DNA from: a virus
DNA length: 27,994 nucleotides
IMG/VR virus record: IMGVR_UViG_3300005515_000236
Coordinates: 1-27,994 of that record
Strand: one strand, 5' to 3'
Every line of letters starts with the position of its first letter. The first letter of the stretch is position 1. Made by a program: the position numbers and the translations under genes. Below are positions 14,087 to 22,269 of this stretch, piece by piece. The notes beneath the pieces were generated by a model. It worked only from the letters and a program-made list of their open reading frames with translations. It did no database searches and had not been told where the DNA came from.

Positions 14087-14395
14087 TCAGAAGCCCTCGC
14101 CCGTAATGACCTGCAGCGTAGTGCCGGTGGCCGAGATGTGAGCCAGGCGATCGTGTGTTTCGTCTTTCGAGAAGGTGACCGTGGTGTTCGGGGCGACCGG
14201 CAGATCGGCAGCCGTTGCAGCCGGCGCTGGCACGGTGAGGCTCGAGTAGGTGCGCACGAAGGCGATGGCCGCGCCCATGTTCACTACGCGCACCTGCTTG
14301 TTCTGCGCATTGATGGCGACGGCGGCCGAGGCGGCGGCGGCCGCGAGCGCCTGGCCGCTGCCGTAGGTGGGCATGAATCGTTGGAATGCGGACAT
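14087..14395 (-). CDS. Small conserved phage structural protein
   Basis: I do not recognise a named family for this 102-residue protein. It has an Ala-rich helix near the start (GQALAAAAASAAVAINAQ), then a short beta-rich domain with KQVRVVNMGAAIAFVRTYSS, APNTTVTFSKDE and GTTLQVITGEGF. The latter half resembles the small beta-sandwich proteins that phages encode beside fibre and neck genes. Start ATG 14395 has GGAG about eight bases upstream. It lies between the short fibre and the gp10-like gene and is presumably a virion or tail-assembly component. Confidence 0.7.
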   Translation of the reverse strand: MSAFQRFMPTYGSGQALAAAAASAAVAINAQNKQVRVVNMGAAIAFVRTYSSLTVPAPAATAADLPVAPNTTVTFSKDETHDRLAHISATGTTLQVITGEGF

Positions 14396-14422
14396 GGGAG
14401 GCTCCAGAGGTTGAATGGTTGA

Positions 14423-14887
14423 TCAGCCGACGCGGTACCACGACTTCGCGATGAGGTCGAAGCGCAGGCGGAAAAATGAGTTCGCGTCCAGGGTGGCAGG
14501 CGCACCGTTCACGCTGGTCGCGCCGCTTCCAACGATGGTGAGCGCAGCCACTGGTTGAGTGCAGGCTACAAGCACCTCCTGCCCGTCGATGCAGTTGCCC
14601 ACCAGCGGCAACGCAATGGCGCCCGCAGCGAGCGCGCCGGTGGGGGTGAGCAGAAGGAATGTGGGAGTCCCGTTCACGGGCGGCGCGATCGTGACCGCAA
14701 AGCCGGTACTGCTGGGCGCCGCGTACTGGGTTCGAAAGCCGGAGCTCGCTGCGATCTGCGCCAACAGGAAATTCACCAGTGCGGAGAGCGAGACACGGCG
14801 AGTGTCGCTCGCGTTCGATGACCAGATCGGGATCAGATCGCCGACGCTGAGCTGATCTTCGCTCGACAGGCTGTAGATGTCAGTCAT
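14423..14887 (-). CDS. Short tail fibre sharing an N-terminal domain with the tailspike
   Basis: The product has 154 residues. Residues 1-38 follow the same pattern as the start of the adjacent tailspike: MTDI-x2-LS-x2-DQ-x4-DLIP and later DTR-x-V with L and N behind it. This should be a common virion-attachment domain. The rest (about 50-154) is a compact beta domain with ALPLVGNCIDGQEVLVACT and FFRLRFDLIAKSWYRVG, a C-terminal type found at the tips of many phage fibres. Start ATG 14887 has AGGA six bases upstream. The larger overlapping frame to 15982 is only a shadow of the tailspike gene. It is probably a branch or accessory fibre. Confidence 0.75.
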   Translation of the reverse strand: MTDIYSLSSEDQLSVGDLIPIWSSNASDTRRVSLSALVNFLLAQIAASSGFRTQYAAPSSTGFAVTIAPPVNGTPTFLLLTPTGALAAGAIALPLVGNCIDGQEVLVACTQPVAALTIVGSGATSVNGAPATLDANSFFRLRFDLIAKSWYRVG

Positions 14888-14898
14888 GAGGGTTCCTA

Positions 14899-16791
14899 TC
14901 AAACGGCCACGCCGGTGGAATCGACCCACACGGTGCCGGTCCACCAGATCGGCTTTCCGCCGGCGGCCAGAGTGGTGTCGAGGTACTGCAAGCCGACATC
15001 GGAAGCCGAAACAGCGGGCCGGTTGGCCGTCGTCGATCGCTTCACAACAACGCCCGACCTGGCGAAACCATCGACCGTCACGCTGCTGTTGCCAGCAGCC
15101 ACTGCGCCCGTGATCACCCGGATAGTGTTCACCGTGTTGCCGAGAGTCTTGTTCCCCACGACGACGGGCTCGCCCGCGCCAGCGAAGAGGATGGGATAGC
15201 TGGCGTTGGTGTTGCCTCGGATCGTGTTCCCCACAAAGACGGTAGTGCCGGTTGCCTCGCTGAACACGGCGCTGTTCACGGTGCCCCCGACGATCTCCAC
15301 ACCTACCACCGACTGGTAGTCGGCCGCGTTGAGGTAAAGCGGCTGGTTGGTGGCATTGATCGAGCCGCCATTGATCTTGATGGTGCTCAGGTTGGAATTG
15401 TGGCGGACACCGTCCTCGCAAGGCGTTACCTTGCCGATCTCCACGCCGATCAGTTCGATGTGGTGCGCTGCATCCGACGAGATCTCGACGCCGCGCCAGC
15501 AGTTGTCGATGCTCACGTTCACCAGGCTCACGCGCTTGGGATAGACGTCGGTGACGTAGACACCGTGCAGGCCCGCGCCGGCGCCGGTCTTGTAGCCGCT
15601 GATCTTCACGTTCGACATCTGGCCGCCGGACTCGCCGGAGAAGCGAACCACGTGCGTGCCCGTGCTCAAGGAGTTGTCGCAGGACGTGTTCGCAATGACC
15701 GCGTAGGACGGCTGGAACACGGCCGGGCTGTTGGACGAAACCAGAATACAGTCGCGGAAATAGCTGTCCTTCAGCGTGCAGCCGTCGATGTGCGCGTCGA
15801 GCGTCTCCCAGATGATGAGATTCTGGCGATCGGTGCGATTCACCTTGACCCGAACGGCGTGCACCGTGGTGGAGAACGAGAAGGCCAAGCCATAGCCGAC
15901 GCCCACCGTGCCGGGCAGGTCCTTGATGCCGACGTCGATGATCTGGCAGTTGCGCGTCTTGTAGGCATTGATGCCATAGCAAGAGTCGGTAGTGACAACG
16001 TTGGCGATGTTGCCGTCGATCTTGACTCCGACGATCTGCACATCCTCCGATTCGACATAGGCCGGGTCGTAGGTGATGCCCGTGTTGGTCCCAAGGAAGT
16101 AGCGGGTGGTGGTGTAGTTGCCGGCCTTCAGCTTGAGTGTCGCGCCGTACCCATAGACGGTGGTGCGGGGAAAAACGCGCAGCAGCGAGCCGTCAACGAG
16201 ATAGGTCCCCGGCGGAAACACGACCGTCTTCCCGGCCCCGGCCGTGAGCGCCACCTTGATGCCGAGCGTGCTGTCCAGGATGCCGGTCGGGTCGACGCGC
16301 GGCCCGCTCACGCCGTTGGCGAAGAAGTCGGTGACGCTGAGCTGTTCACGGGCCTTGCCCTGCATGTCCCGGGCGGCGGCGCCGGCGCCATCCTGAATGA
16401 ACCCAAGGAGAAGCGACCCATTGGGGCCTGCCAGCTGGACCGCATCCACGTTCGGGATGACCCACAGCCCAGACAGGCGCACGTGCTCAACGGGCAGGCC
16501 CCCGAACATGATCACCGCACGGTCTCCGTCAGCACTGGGCGCACCGCTGTGAGGTTTCACGGTGGGGCCAGTGACATAGATCCCGGGGTAAACGAGGTCC
16601 TCGTATGCATTGCGCGTGGCGATCACAGATGCCTCGGCCGAAGCGATCTCGGCGAGCACCGCCCCCGCCACGACGTTGGCCAGTGAACCCGCGGGCACCT
16701 TGCGCGTGTCACCGGCCGCCATGGAATAGACCGGGATCAGGTCATTGGATTCGACCTGGTCGTAGCCGCTGAGTCGGATGATGTCGGTCAT
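14899..16791 (-). CDS. Tailspike with right-handed beta-helix
   Basis: This 630-residue virion protein should recognise and perhaps cleave surface polysaccharide. Residues 1-43 form a short attachment motif shared with the short fibre. A bridging region follows, and about 150-560 shows the pattern of a single-stranded right-handed beta-helix: KTVVFPPGTYLVDGSLL at the entry, as in pectate-lyase-like spikes, then repeated coils of short strands with Asn and Gly turns (VQIVGVKIDGN, CQIIDVGIKDLPG, LVNVSIDNCWRGVEISSD, ELIGVEIGKV, VGVEIVGGTVNS). The end (KPIWWTGTVWVDSTG) is a C-terminal stem seen in many fibres. It lacks the P22 head-binding domain, which is a separate gene near 5.2 kb. The start overlaps the gp4-like stop in ATGA. 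Confidence 0.85.
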   Translation of the reverse strand: MTDIIRLSGYDQVESNDLIPVYSMAAGDTRKVPAGSLANVVAGAVLAEIASAEASVIATRNAYEDLVYPGIYVTGPTVKPHSGAPSADGDRAVIMFGGLPVEHVRLSGLWVIPNVDAVQLAGPNGSLLLGFIQDGAGAAARDMQGKAREQLSVTDFFANGVSGPRVDPTGILDSTLGIKVALTAGAGKTVVFPPGTYLVDGSLLRVFPRTTVYGYGATLKLKAGNYTTTRYFLGTNTGITYDPAYVESEDVQIVGVKIDGNIANVVTTDSCYGINAYKTRNCQIIDVGIKDLPGTVGVGYGLAFSFSTTVHAVRVKVNRTDRQNLIIWETLDAHIDGCTLKDSYFRDCILVSSNSPAVFQPSYAVIANTSCDNSLSTGTHVVRFSGESGGQMSNVKISGYKTGAGAGLHGVYVTDVYPKRVSLVNVSIDNCWRGVEISSDAAHHIELIGVEIGKVTPCEDGVRHNSNLSTIKINGGSINATNQPLYLNAADYQSVVGVEIVGGTVNSAVFSEATGTTVFVGNTIRGNTNASYPILFAGAGEPVVVGNKTLGNTVNTIRVITGAVAAGNSSVTVDGFARSGVVVKRSTTANRPAVSASDVGLQYLDTTLAAGGKPIWWTGTVWVDSTGVAV

Positions 16792-17285
16792 AGCGGCACA
16801 GGTCCGTTGAAATCGAGCGTGCCGTCCGGGCCCGTGGTGAGCACGTCGACAGGCGATTGAAGGAAGGGGTCAGGCGTGCGGCCGCGCTTGTAGCCGGCGC
16901 CGGCGGGCATGTAGCCGCGGATCTGCTTCTGCGGCGGCATCGCCTGCGTCTTGCCCTGCAGCGCGTCGTAGCCCTGCTTGGCGGTGGCCAGCGTGGATTG
17001 CGCGAGGCTCTTGCCGTAGCCGGCCGCGGCGCGGATGGCCAGGTTCAGGTAGACGGTTTCGTTTGCCTGGAGGGGGATGCCGGAGTCCTGATCGGGGTTG
17101 GTCGCATCTGGGTTGACGGTCTGGTTGTAGCCCACACGGATGCCCAGCATCTCCCACGTGCCCATCATGGCGTCCAGGCTCTTGACCATGGCGGCGTATT
17201 CCTCGGGCCCGATGTCGAAGACATACCCCGCGAGGGCGATCTCGCGAAACGCCATGTCGCAGATCTGACGTTTCGTCCAGGCCAT
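16788..17285 (-). CDS. Tail accessory factor / head-completion adaptor (P22 gp4-like)
   Basis: The product has 165 residues; P22 gp4 has 166. It binds under the portal ring as first neck component. Landmarks shared with gp4 are an N-terminal helix region with a MVKSLDAMMGTWEMLGIRVGY stretch (gp4 has DLEAMMAEWYQDGIITGY), then YLNLAIRAAAGYGKSL, ATAKQGYDAL, and a Gly/Pro-rich C-terminal arm (GYMPAGAGYKRG, against P22 RMPTGSGN). P22 gp4 is reported to have peptidoglycan hydrolase activity; nothing here shows whether that holds. It follows the HeH/LEM gene by four bases, with GAAGG about nine bases upstream of the ATG. Confidence 0.85.
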   Translation of the reverse strand: MAWTKRQICDMAFREIALAGYVFDIGPEEYAAMVKSLDAMMGTWEMLGIRVGYNQTVNPDATNPDQDSGIPLQANETVYLNLAIRAAAGYGKSLAQSTLATAKQGYDALQGKTQAMPPQKQIRGYMPAGAGYKRGRTPDPFLQSPVDVLTTGPDGTLDFNGPVPL

Positions 17286-17289
17286 GGCG

Positions 17290-17649
17290 TCAGGCCTTCA
17301 GCTTCTCGTCGATCAGGGCCGCGAGGCGCTTGTCGCCCAGCCGCTTATCGAAGCTGATGCCCAGCTCGTTGGCTTTCTGCTCGAGCTCGGCGCGCGTGGG
17401 GCCTTCGGTACCGTGTGCATCGATCAGCGCCTTCGCGTCAGCCAGGCGCTTGGCATCCGCAGCATCTTCGGCAGCGTCGGCGTCAGCCTTCAGCTTCTCG
17501 TCGTGCGCGGCCTTGGCCTCGGGGGTGGTGAGGTGCCAGCCATCGGCCAGCGCGTCGTCGAGCTTCTCGTCATCGACTACCAGGTAATCGAAGTGGCCGC
17601 CGTGGATGGCATGGACGCCCGGGGCCTTGTAGACCATCGTCTGAGACAT
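17290..17649 (-). CDS. Head-associated protein with C-terminal HeH/LEM-like domain
   Basis: The product has 119 residues. The N-terminal part (IHGGHFDYLVVDDEKLDDALADGW) is a short domain seen in many phage proteins encoded just after the coat gene. A charged Ala/Asp/Lys-rich helix occupies about 45-75. The last 37 residues (RAELEQKANELGI and DKRLAALIDEKL) have the helix-extended-loop-helix pattern of HeH/LEM or Rho N-terminal domains, which bind protein or nucleic acid. Start ATG 17649 has AAAGGA seven bases upstream. A strong terminator separates it from the coat gene, so it begins a less-expressed segment. A head-decoration or neck role is inference. Confidence 0.7.
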   Translation of the reverse strand: MSQTMVYKAPGVHAIHGGHFDYLVVDDEKLDDALADGWHLTTPEAKAAHDEKLKADADAAEDAADAKRLADAKALIDAHGTEGPTRAELEQKANELGISFDKRLGDKRLAALIDEKLKA

Positions 17650-17665
17650 GTTCGTTCCTTTGAAG

Positions 17666-17691
17666 AAAAAGCGCCCGCTCGAGGCGGGCGC
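17666..17691 (-). terminator. Rho-independent terminator after the coat gene
   Basis: On the minus strand GCGCCCGC (17684-17691) pairs perfectly with GCGGGCGC (17671-17678) around a five-base loop and is followed by TTTTTCTT. It lies 33 bases past the coat stop and only 17 bases before the next gene. Because tail genes downstream have no evident promoter until P3, it is probably leaky, keeping coat message in excess over neck and tail messages. Confidence 0.9.
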
Positions 17692-17723
17692 AACTGTGGC
17701 AACTGCGCCCCTCGGCGGATTCC

Positions 17724-19133
17724 TCAGGTCTGGCTGAACAGCTCGATACCGGACATCTCCGGCTGCTTGTTCACGAGGCCGTAGAACACGTCCCAGCGGT
17801 ACTTGGTGCTCAGGTCACCGATGGCACCCTGGCGGGTCATCGTGACGGTCACGCCGTTCTCGGTGGTGGCGCTCATGATGGCCAGGCCGCTGTCTTCCTT
17901 CGGCTTGTAGTGGCCGGGGATGATCTCGAAGGCGTCTTCCTGCCAGAACGGGTTGGCAGCAGCGGCCGCGGTGTTCAGCCAAGTGATGGCGGCACCGTTG
18001 GCCGGCGTAGCGGTCACGTTCTTGTACTGGAGCTCCGGGTCCGTGCCGCCACCACCCGAGATGATCGGAGGGCTGATCTGCACGACGCCCGAACCACCGG
18101 CACCCGACACGATGGCCGTGACGCGGAAGGTCTTGAGCGAGCCGGTGTCGGCCTTGGTGATGTGGTGCACCTCGTTGACGCCCGCGATGGTGAAGGCATC
18201 ACCCACCTTGACCGCGCCGCTGGTGACGGCGATGGTCAGGTTCTGGTAGCGGTTGTCCACGTTGGACACTTCACCGGTGCCAGCCGTCGAGGTCGCCTTC
18301 GGCGTGTAGTACTGGTTGGCGCCGTTGACGGTCACCGTCACGCCCAGGGCCGCGGTGAGGCGGTAGGCATAGTCCAGCTTGAACACGTCGAACCCTGCCA
18401 CGCGGCCGATCTTGGCGTCGTTGTAGGCGGTCAGCGACTTGCCGTTGTCCACCACCACGCGGCTGGCCAGGTTGGACGCCATGCCGTTGTAGTCGGCGCT
18501 CGAGTAGTTCGCGCGGCGCGCAAACATCGGCACACCCAGGCGGTTCATCGTCGAGTCGATCGCGGCCACGTCGTCGAAGCCGGCGGCGGCCGTGGTGCGC
18601 TTCACGACGATGGTGCCGGTCAGCGCAGCGAGGTTGCTGCAGTCGACGTTGATGTCGCTGGCCAGGCGCTGCATGGCGGCCTCGCCGAGGCGTTGCTCCT
18701 GCAGCAGGTCGCGCAGTTCGGTCGCGGTGAGCGTGAGCGGCACCGAGTGGCTGTAGCCCAGCGAGGCCGGCACCGACAGCTGCGTGTAGTTGCGCGCGAA
18801 GTTCGCCGACTGGTCGATGCCGGTGAACGATTGCGCGATGTACGGCATCGGGCGCCAGATGGTGTTGCCCGTGCGCTCCGCCATCACGTCTTCGAGCGTG
18901 TACTTCTTGAACTGGTTCGACACCACCAGGCCATCTTCGAATTTCTCGAAGACCTGGTCGAACGCGACGCGCTCTTCCTTGCTGAACGAGTTGGCGCCCA
19001 GGATCATCCCGGTGCGCGTCATGTGGCGGAACAGCGCATCGTGCGCATGCTCGCCAAGGGATCGGAAGACACCCGGGGCGAAGGCCACCAGGCAGAGGAT
19101 GGCGGCTGCCATCAGGAGAAGGGTAGTTTTCAT
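17724..19133 (-). CDS. Major coat protein, P22 gp5-like, with hydrophobic N-terminal extension
   Basis: The capsid subunit has 469 residues; P22 gp5 has 430. Shared features include NTIWRPMPYIAQS (P22 NTIWMPVEQES), a VSNVDNRYQNLTIAVTSG block (P22 VNVDNRFATVTLSATTG), GDAFTIAGVNEVH (P22 GDKISFAGVKFLG), NPFWQEDAFEI (P22 NVFWADDAIRI), and the ending FYGLVNKQPEMSGI. The HK97 fold with the gp5-type insertion domain is implied. Unusually, residues 4-20 are a Leu/Ala-rich hydrophobic stretch after a Lys, like a signal peptide or membrane anchor, and coat-like sequence starts only near M43 (ILGANSFSKEERVAF). ATG 19133 has AAAGG upstream; neither M38 nor M43 has a ribosome site. Gene position after scaffold is standard. 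Confidence 0.9.
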   Translation of the reverse strand: MKTTLLLMAAAILCLVAFAPGVFRSLGEHAHDALFRHMTRTGMILGANSFSKEERVAFDQVFEKFEDGLVVSNQFKKYTLEDVMAERTGNTIWRPMPYIAQSFTGIDQSANFARNYTQLSVPASLGYSHSVPLTLTATELRDLLQEQRLGEAAMQRLASDINVDCSNLAALTGTIVVKRTTAAAGFDDVAAIDSTMNRLGVPMFARRANYSSADYNGMASNLASRVVVDNGKSLTAYNDAKIGRVAGFDVFKLDYAYRLTAALGVTVTVNGANQYYTPKATSTAGTGEVSNVDNRYQNLTIAVTSGAVKVGDAFTIAGVNEVHHITKADTGSLKTFRVTAIVSGAGGSGVVQISPPIISGGGGTDPELQYKNVTATPANGAAITWLNTAAAAANPFWQEDAFEIIPGHYKPKEDSGLAIMSATTENGVTVTMTRQGAIGDLSTKYRWDVFYGLVNKQPEMSGIELFSQT

Positions 19134-19151
19134 TGCTCAGCCTTTGAATGG

Positions 19152-20030
19152 TTAGGCTGAAGCCTTCCGACGTTGCTCTCGGCGATAGGCGATCACTTTG
19201 GAGCGATCTCCCGTCCGGTCTGCTTCCTCTTCCAGCTTCTTCAGGTTCGGGTCCACCGATCCGGCCACTGGCGCGGAACCGCGCACGGTGGATTCGGGCA
19301 GTGGTGCTGCTTTGCGGGGCGTGACCTTCAATTGCGTCTCCAGTTTTGCGACCGCGAATGCAAACTTCACCGGGTCTTCGATGGAAGCGAGTTCCTTGGC
19401 CTTCTTGGGGTTCTTGCCGAGCGCGTAGATCACAACCGCGGGGTTTTCAGCCCCTGAGAGAATCACGCCCTGCTGGGTGACTGAGAAGCCGTCGCGCACT
19501 GTCTGCTCGGCGTCTTCGAAGTCCTTCACCTTCAGCTCGCCTTTCAGCTTGCCGTAGTGGTCCAGCTTCGCCTGCCATGCCTGCTCGGCCTTGGTCTGCG
19601 AATCCCGCTTCTTCTGTTCCTCGGCGTCGGCAGCGCGCTTGCGCTCGTGCCATTGCTCCAGGTCCTTTTCGAAACGGTCGGTGTCGTATTCGCAACTTTC
19701 GAGCGTGGGCTTGTCTCCGACAGTGATGACCGCGGAGGTCTTCGCCGTGGTGGCCTGGGCCTGCTCGAGTTCGCGGATCCGGCGATCCTTCTCTCGATTG
19801 CTCTTTCGCAACTCGCGAACCCATTCGGGCGCACGGTTCTCATCTTCTTCAGAGGGAGGCGATTCCTCTCCGATGGATACGACTACATCGTCGGTGCCCT
19901 CGGCCTCGGTGCCTGCTGCGGCTTCGGTTCCGGTGCCGGCTTCCGCCTGCTCGGTCCCTGGCTGCTGCTCAAGCTCTTGGGTTTCGGTCCCGGTCGCGGT
20001 TTCCGCGCCATCGGTTGCTGCCTGCGTCAT
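19152..20030 (-). CDS. Scaffolding protein (P22 gp8-like by position and layout)
   Basis: The product has 292 residues; P22 gp8 has 303. It guides coat assembly and leaves the procapsid before packaging. The first 65 residues are very acidic and low in complexity (Glu, Gly, Thr and Ala). The middle (about 70-170) is a charged helix likely to form a coiled coil (RELRKSNREKDRRIRELEQ). The last 25 residues are basic and helical (EEADRTGDRSKVIAYRREQ), like the coat-binding helix-turn-helix at the end of gp8. Start ATG 20030 has AAGGG about eight bases upstream. It lies under promoter-like module P2, with the coat gene 18 bases downstream. Confidence 0.85.
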   Translation of the reverse strand: MTQAATDGAETATGTETQELEQQPGTEQAEAGTGTEAAAGTEAEGTDDVVVSIGEESPPSEEDENRAPEWVRELRKSNREKDRRIRELEQAQATTAKTSAVITVGDKPTLESCEYDTDRFEKDLEQWHERKRAADAEEQKKRDSQTKAEQAWQAKLDHYGKLKGELKVKDFEDAEQTVRDGFSVTQQGVILSGAENPAVVIYALGKNPKKAKELASIEDPVKFAFAVAKLETQLKVTPRKAAPLPESTVRGSAPVAGSVDPNLKKLEEEADRTGDRSKVIAYRREQRRKASA

Positions 20031-20077
20031 CGTTTCGACCCTTCATCTCACCTGAAAGCCGGTGGTGGCTGCGGCGG

Positions 20078-20115
20078 ATGATAGGTAGACGCAATTGCCG
20101 ATACAACTTTTGATA
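20078..20115 (-). promoter_or_regulatory. Phage late promoter module P2 (upstream of scaffold)
   Basis: On the minus strand TATCAAA (20109-20115), TTGTAT (20101-20106), 17 bases, TATCAT (20078-20083), then CCGC. The -10 hexamer matches 5 of 6 consensus bases, the -35 only 3 of 6. Layout and total length of 38 bases are the same as in P1 and P3. It would give the scaffold-coat pair its own message with a leader of about 40 bases. Confidence 0.65.
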
Positions 20116-20136
20116 GTTTCGAACTACCGCAGGCGC

Positions 20137-20159
20137 CGGACTGCTATTGCGGCAGTCCG
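20137..20159. other. Stem-loop overlapping the portal stop codon
   Basis: CGGACTGC (20137-20144) and GCAGTCCG (20152-20159) form a perfect 8-base-pair stem with a seven-base loop that contains most of the portal stop codon. No U-run follows on either strand, so it is not a standard terminator. It might slow decay, cause processing or attenuate read-through between portal and scaffold. Confidence 0.5.
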
Positions 20160-22231
20160 AGGTCGGGCGCAGGGATGTTCAGCGGCGCGGCGCCGGCGGG
20201 CGCGGCCAGCATGTCCTGCAGGGCCTGCGCGCTGGCGATCTGCTGCTGGTTGTTCTCGCCCATCGTCTCGGCCATGGTCTTGGCCGTCTGCGCGCGCTTC
20301 AGGTCGGCGTTCGCGATGGTCTCCACCGTGTCGGCGCGCTTCGCGGCAGCGCCGGCGGTGGCTTCCTCGGCCGCGGCCTGCAGGTACTGGGCCTGGGGGT
20401 CGGGCTTGGCGTTCTGCGCCGCGGCGGCGAGCTCGGCCGCCTCTTCCTCGGTCGGCTTGATGACGCCCATCTTGACCATCTTCGAGCGGAAGAAGTCGCG
20501 GGTTTCAGAGAGGCCCTCGCCTTCCATGTTCATCAGCGTCATGGCGCTGAGCACGGCCAGCGTCTCCGGATCCTGGGTGATCGACATCATGCCGGTGAGC
20601 GCGCGCACGGTGGCGGCGCGGCGGCTGCTCGACGACGGGCCCACGTCGACATTCACGTCGAAATCGGCCTTGGTCATGTCGTTTTCGACGATCTCTTCGG
20701 CCTTGTCGGTGTCGTAGCTCGGCTCGTTCACCACCACGCTGCCGACCTCGCCCGATGCGTCGATGGTCTTCATGCGGCGCTTCTCTTCGACAAGGATGTC
20801 CTTCGACATCGAAAGCCACACCTGGCCCGAGCGGCGCATCGCCTTGGCGAAGTTCGACATGTAGATGAAAACCTGCATGTCCAGGCGGTTCTGGATCAGC
20901 TCGACGGCCTTGCCCGAGATGTTGGGCTGCATCTGCTCGCCGGCCTGCTGGTTGCCCAGCAGCGCCTGCATGTCCTGCTCGACCACCTGCATCAGCGCGG
21001 CCCAGGCTTCGGGCACGGCCGGCGCCTTGGTGTAGCCGATCGGGCCGGCCGCCTGCTGCTGGCCCTGGGCATCGGTGATCGGGTTCACCAGCAGGTAGGG
21101 GTACTTCTTGACGTTGTCTTCGGCCCACATCATCGTGTGGCCGGCGATCTGCTGCGGCGTGAAGATTGGCTTCTCGGTGTTGGACTCCCCAGCCAGTTCG
21201 CCGAGGTTGGAGCGCAGCATGTTGGCCAGGCGCTGCGCGTCCTTGGCGAGCCGCACGTGGCCCATGCAGCGCTCGACGTTGTCGACATACCAGCGCTTGC
21301 CGTAGGTGGGGATGACGGGGATGCAGCGGCCCGGGATGATCTCCTTGTCTTTGAGCACCTTGCTGCCGCTCAGCACGTATTTCTGTACCTCGCGGCGCTT
21401 CACGCGCTTCTGGCGCACCTCGCGGAACCCGGTGGCCAGCAGCACCTGCAGCTTCTCCGGATCGTCCTTCAGCTCCTGATCGGGGACCGTCATGTCCTCT
21501 TCGTCCAGGCCGCGGAAGACGTGGATCAGCTCGGTCTTTTCCTCGATGCTGTAGCGCTCGCAGACGTAGACCACCGAAGGCGTGCACCAGTCGAAGTAGG
21601 TGCTCTTGATCTCCTTGGGCCAGCTCGCCGGGTCATCGCCGTATTCCTCCTTGTAGGCGGCGTGGGTCATGCCCGTGAGCACGTAGCAGCGCTTGGCGTC
21701 GGCCTTGTCCTGGCGCTTGGCGTTCAGGTCGAAGAACACCGACGAGTCGGCATCGAAGATCGGCTCGAGCTTGATGCGCTGGCGCGTGTCGTCGTCATCG
21801 TCTTCGTTCTCATAGCAGGCGCGCAGGCGCCAGGCACCGAAGCCGCCGCCCACGGCTTCCTCGAAGGCGTTGTCGTAGGCTTCCTCCGCGGTGCTGTCCT
21901 TCTCGTCGGCCCGGTAGAGCCCGTCGCAGACATCGGCCATCTTGTCGCCCGTGGTGCCGTCCTTGGGCGAGAAGTCCACGGTGATGCGGTTGTTCCGGTA
22001 CTCGTTGATGATCCGGATCACCGCGAGGTGGACCTTGTTCATCTCGAAGCGCGGCTTGTTTTCGAACTGGTCGCCGATCGGGCCTTCCCACTGCGCGCCG
22101 GCAATGGAGTAGAAGCGGCGGTCTTCCAGGCACTGCTGGCGCTCGTCGCGCAGCGCCATCTGGATTTCATCGAACTCCCGCAGGGCTTCGGCGTGGATCT
22201 TGGCGAGCCGTTCTGTCGTCGAGACTGTCAT
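20144..22231 (-). CDS. Portal protein, P22 gp1-like
   Basis: This is the dodecameric DNA gate at one capsid vertex, 695 residues against 725 in P22. Similarity runs through most of the length: an ITVDFSPKDGTTGDKMADV region (P22 IDVLYRPKDGARPDAADV), AVGGGFGAWRLRACYENED (P22 IEAGVGAWRLVTDYEDQ), KRRRV-type KRVKRREVQKYVLSGSKVLKDK, IPGRCIPVIPTYGKRWYVD, RLAKDAQRLANML, TPQQIAGH, and DVNVDVGPSSSSRRAATVRAL (P22 [21 protein letters not shown]). The last 100 residues are Ala/Gln-rich helices, matching the long barrel of the P22 portal. Start ATG 22231 has AGGA eight bases upstream, under module P1. Confidence 0.92.
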   Translation of the reverse strand: MTVSTTERLAKIHAEALREFDEIQMALRDERQQCLEDRRFYSIAGAQWEGPIGDQFENKPRFEMNKVHLAVIRIINEYRNNRITVDFSPKDGTTGDKMADVCDGLYRADEKDSTAEEAYDNAFEEAVGGGFGAWRLRACYENEDDDDDTRQRIKLEPIFDADSSVFFDLNAKRQDKADAKRCYVLTGMTHAAYKEEYGDDPASWPKEIKSTYFDWCTPSVVYVCERYSIEEKTELIHVFRGLDEEDMTVPDQELKDDPEKLQVLLATGFREVRQKRVKRREVQKYVLSGSKVLKDKEIIPGRCIPVIPTYGKRWYVDNVERCMGHVRLAKDAQRLANMLRSNLGELAGESNTEKPIFTPQQIAGHTMMWAEDNVKKYPYLLVNPITDAQGQQQAAGPIGYTKAPAVPEAWAALMQVVEQDMQALLGNQQAGEQMQPNISGKAVELIQNRLDMQVFIYMSNFAKAMRRSGQVWLSMSKDILVEEKRRMKTIDASGEVGSVVVNEPSYDTDKAEEIVENDMTKADFDVNVDVGPSSSSRRAATVRALTGMMSITQDPETLAVLSAMTLMNMEGEGLSETRDFFRSKMVKMGVIKPTEEEAAELAAAAQNAKPDPQAQYLQAAAEEATAGAAAKRADTVETIANADLKRAQTAKTMAETMGENNQQQIASAQALQDMLAAPAGAAPLNIPAPDLGLPQ

Positions 22232-22269
22232 AGCAAATTCCTACCGCGCCACGAGACGCGAATAGCGGG

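Noticed and set aside
11615-14422. Open frame of 935 codons on the + strand
   Set aside because: It lies antisense across needle, gp10-like and small structural genes, is rich in Arg, Gly, Ala and His as expected of a GC-rich shadow, and has no family features.
14423-15982. Frame of 519 codons extending the short fibre upstream
   Set aside because: The part above 14887 is an alternative frame of the tailspike gene; ATG 14887 has a ribosome site and a recognisable N-terminal domain.
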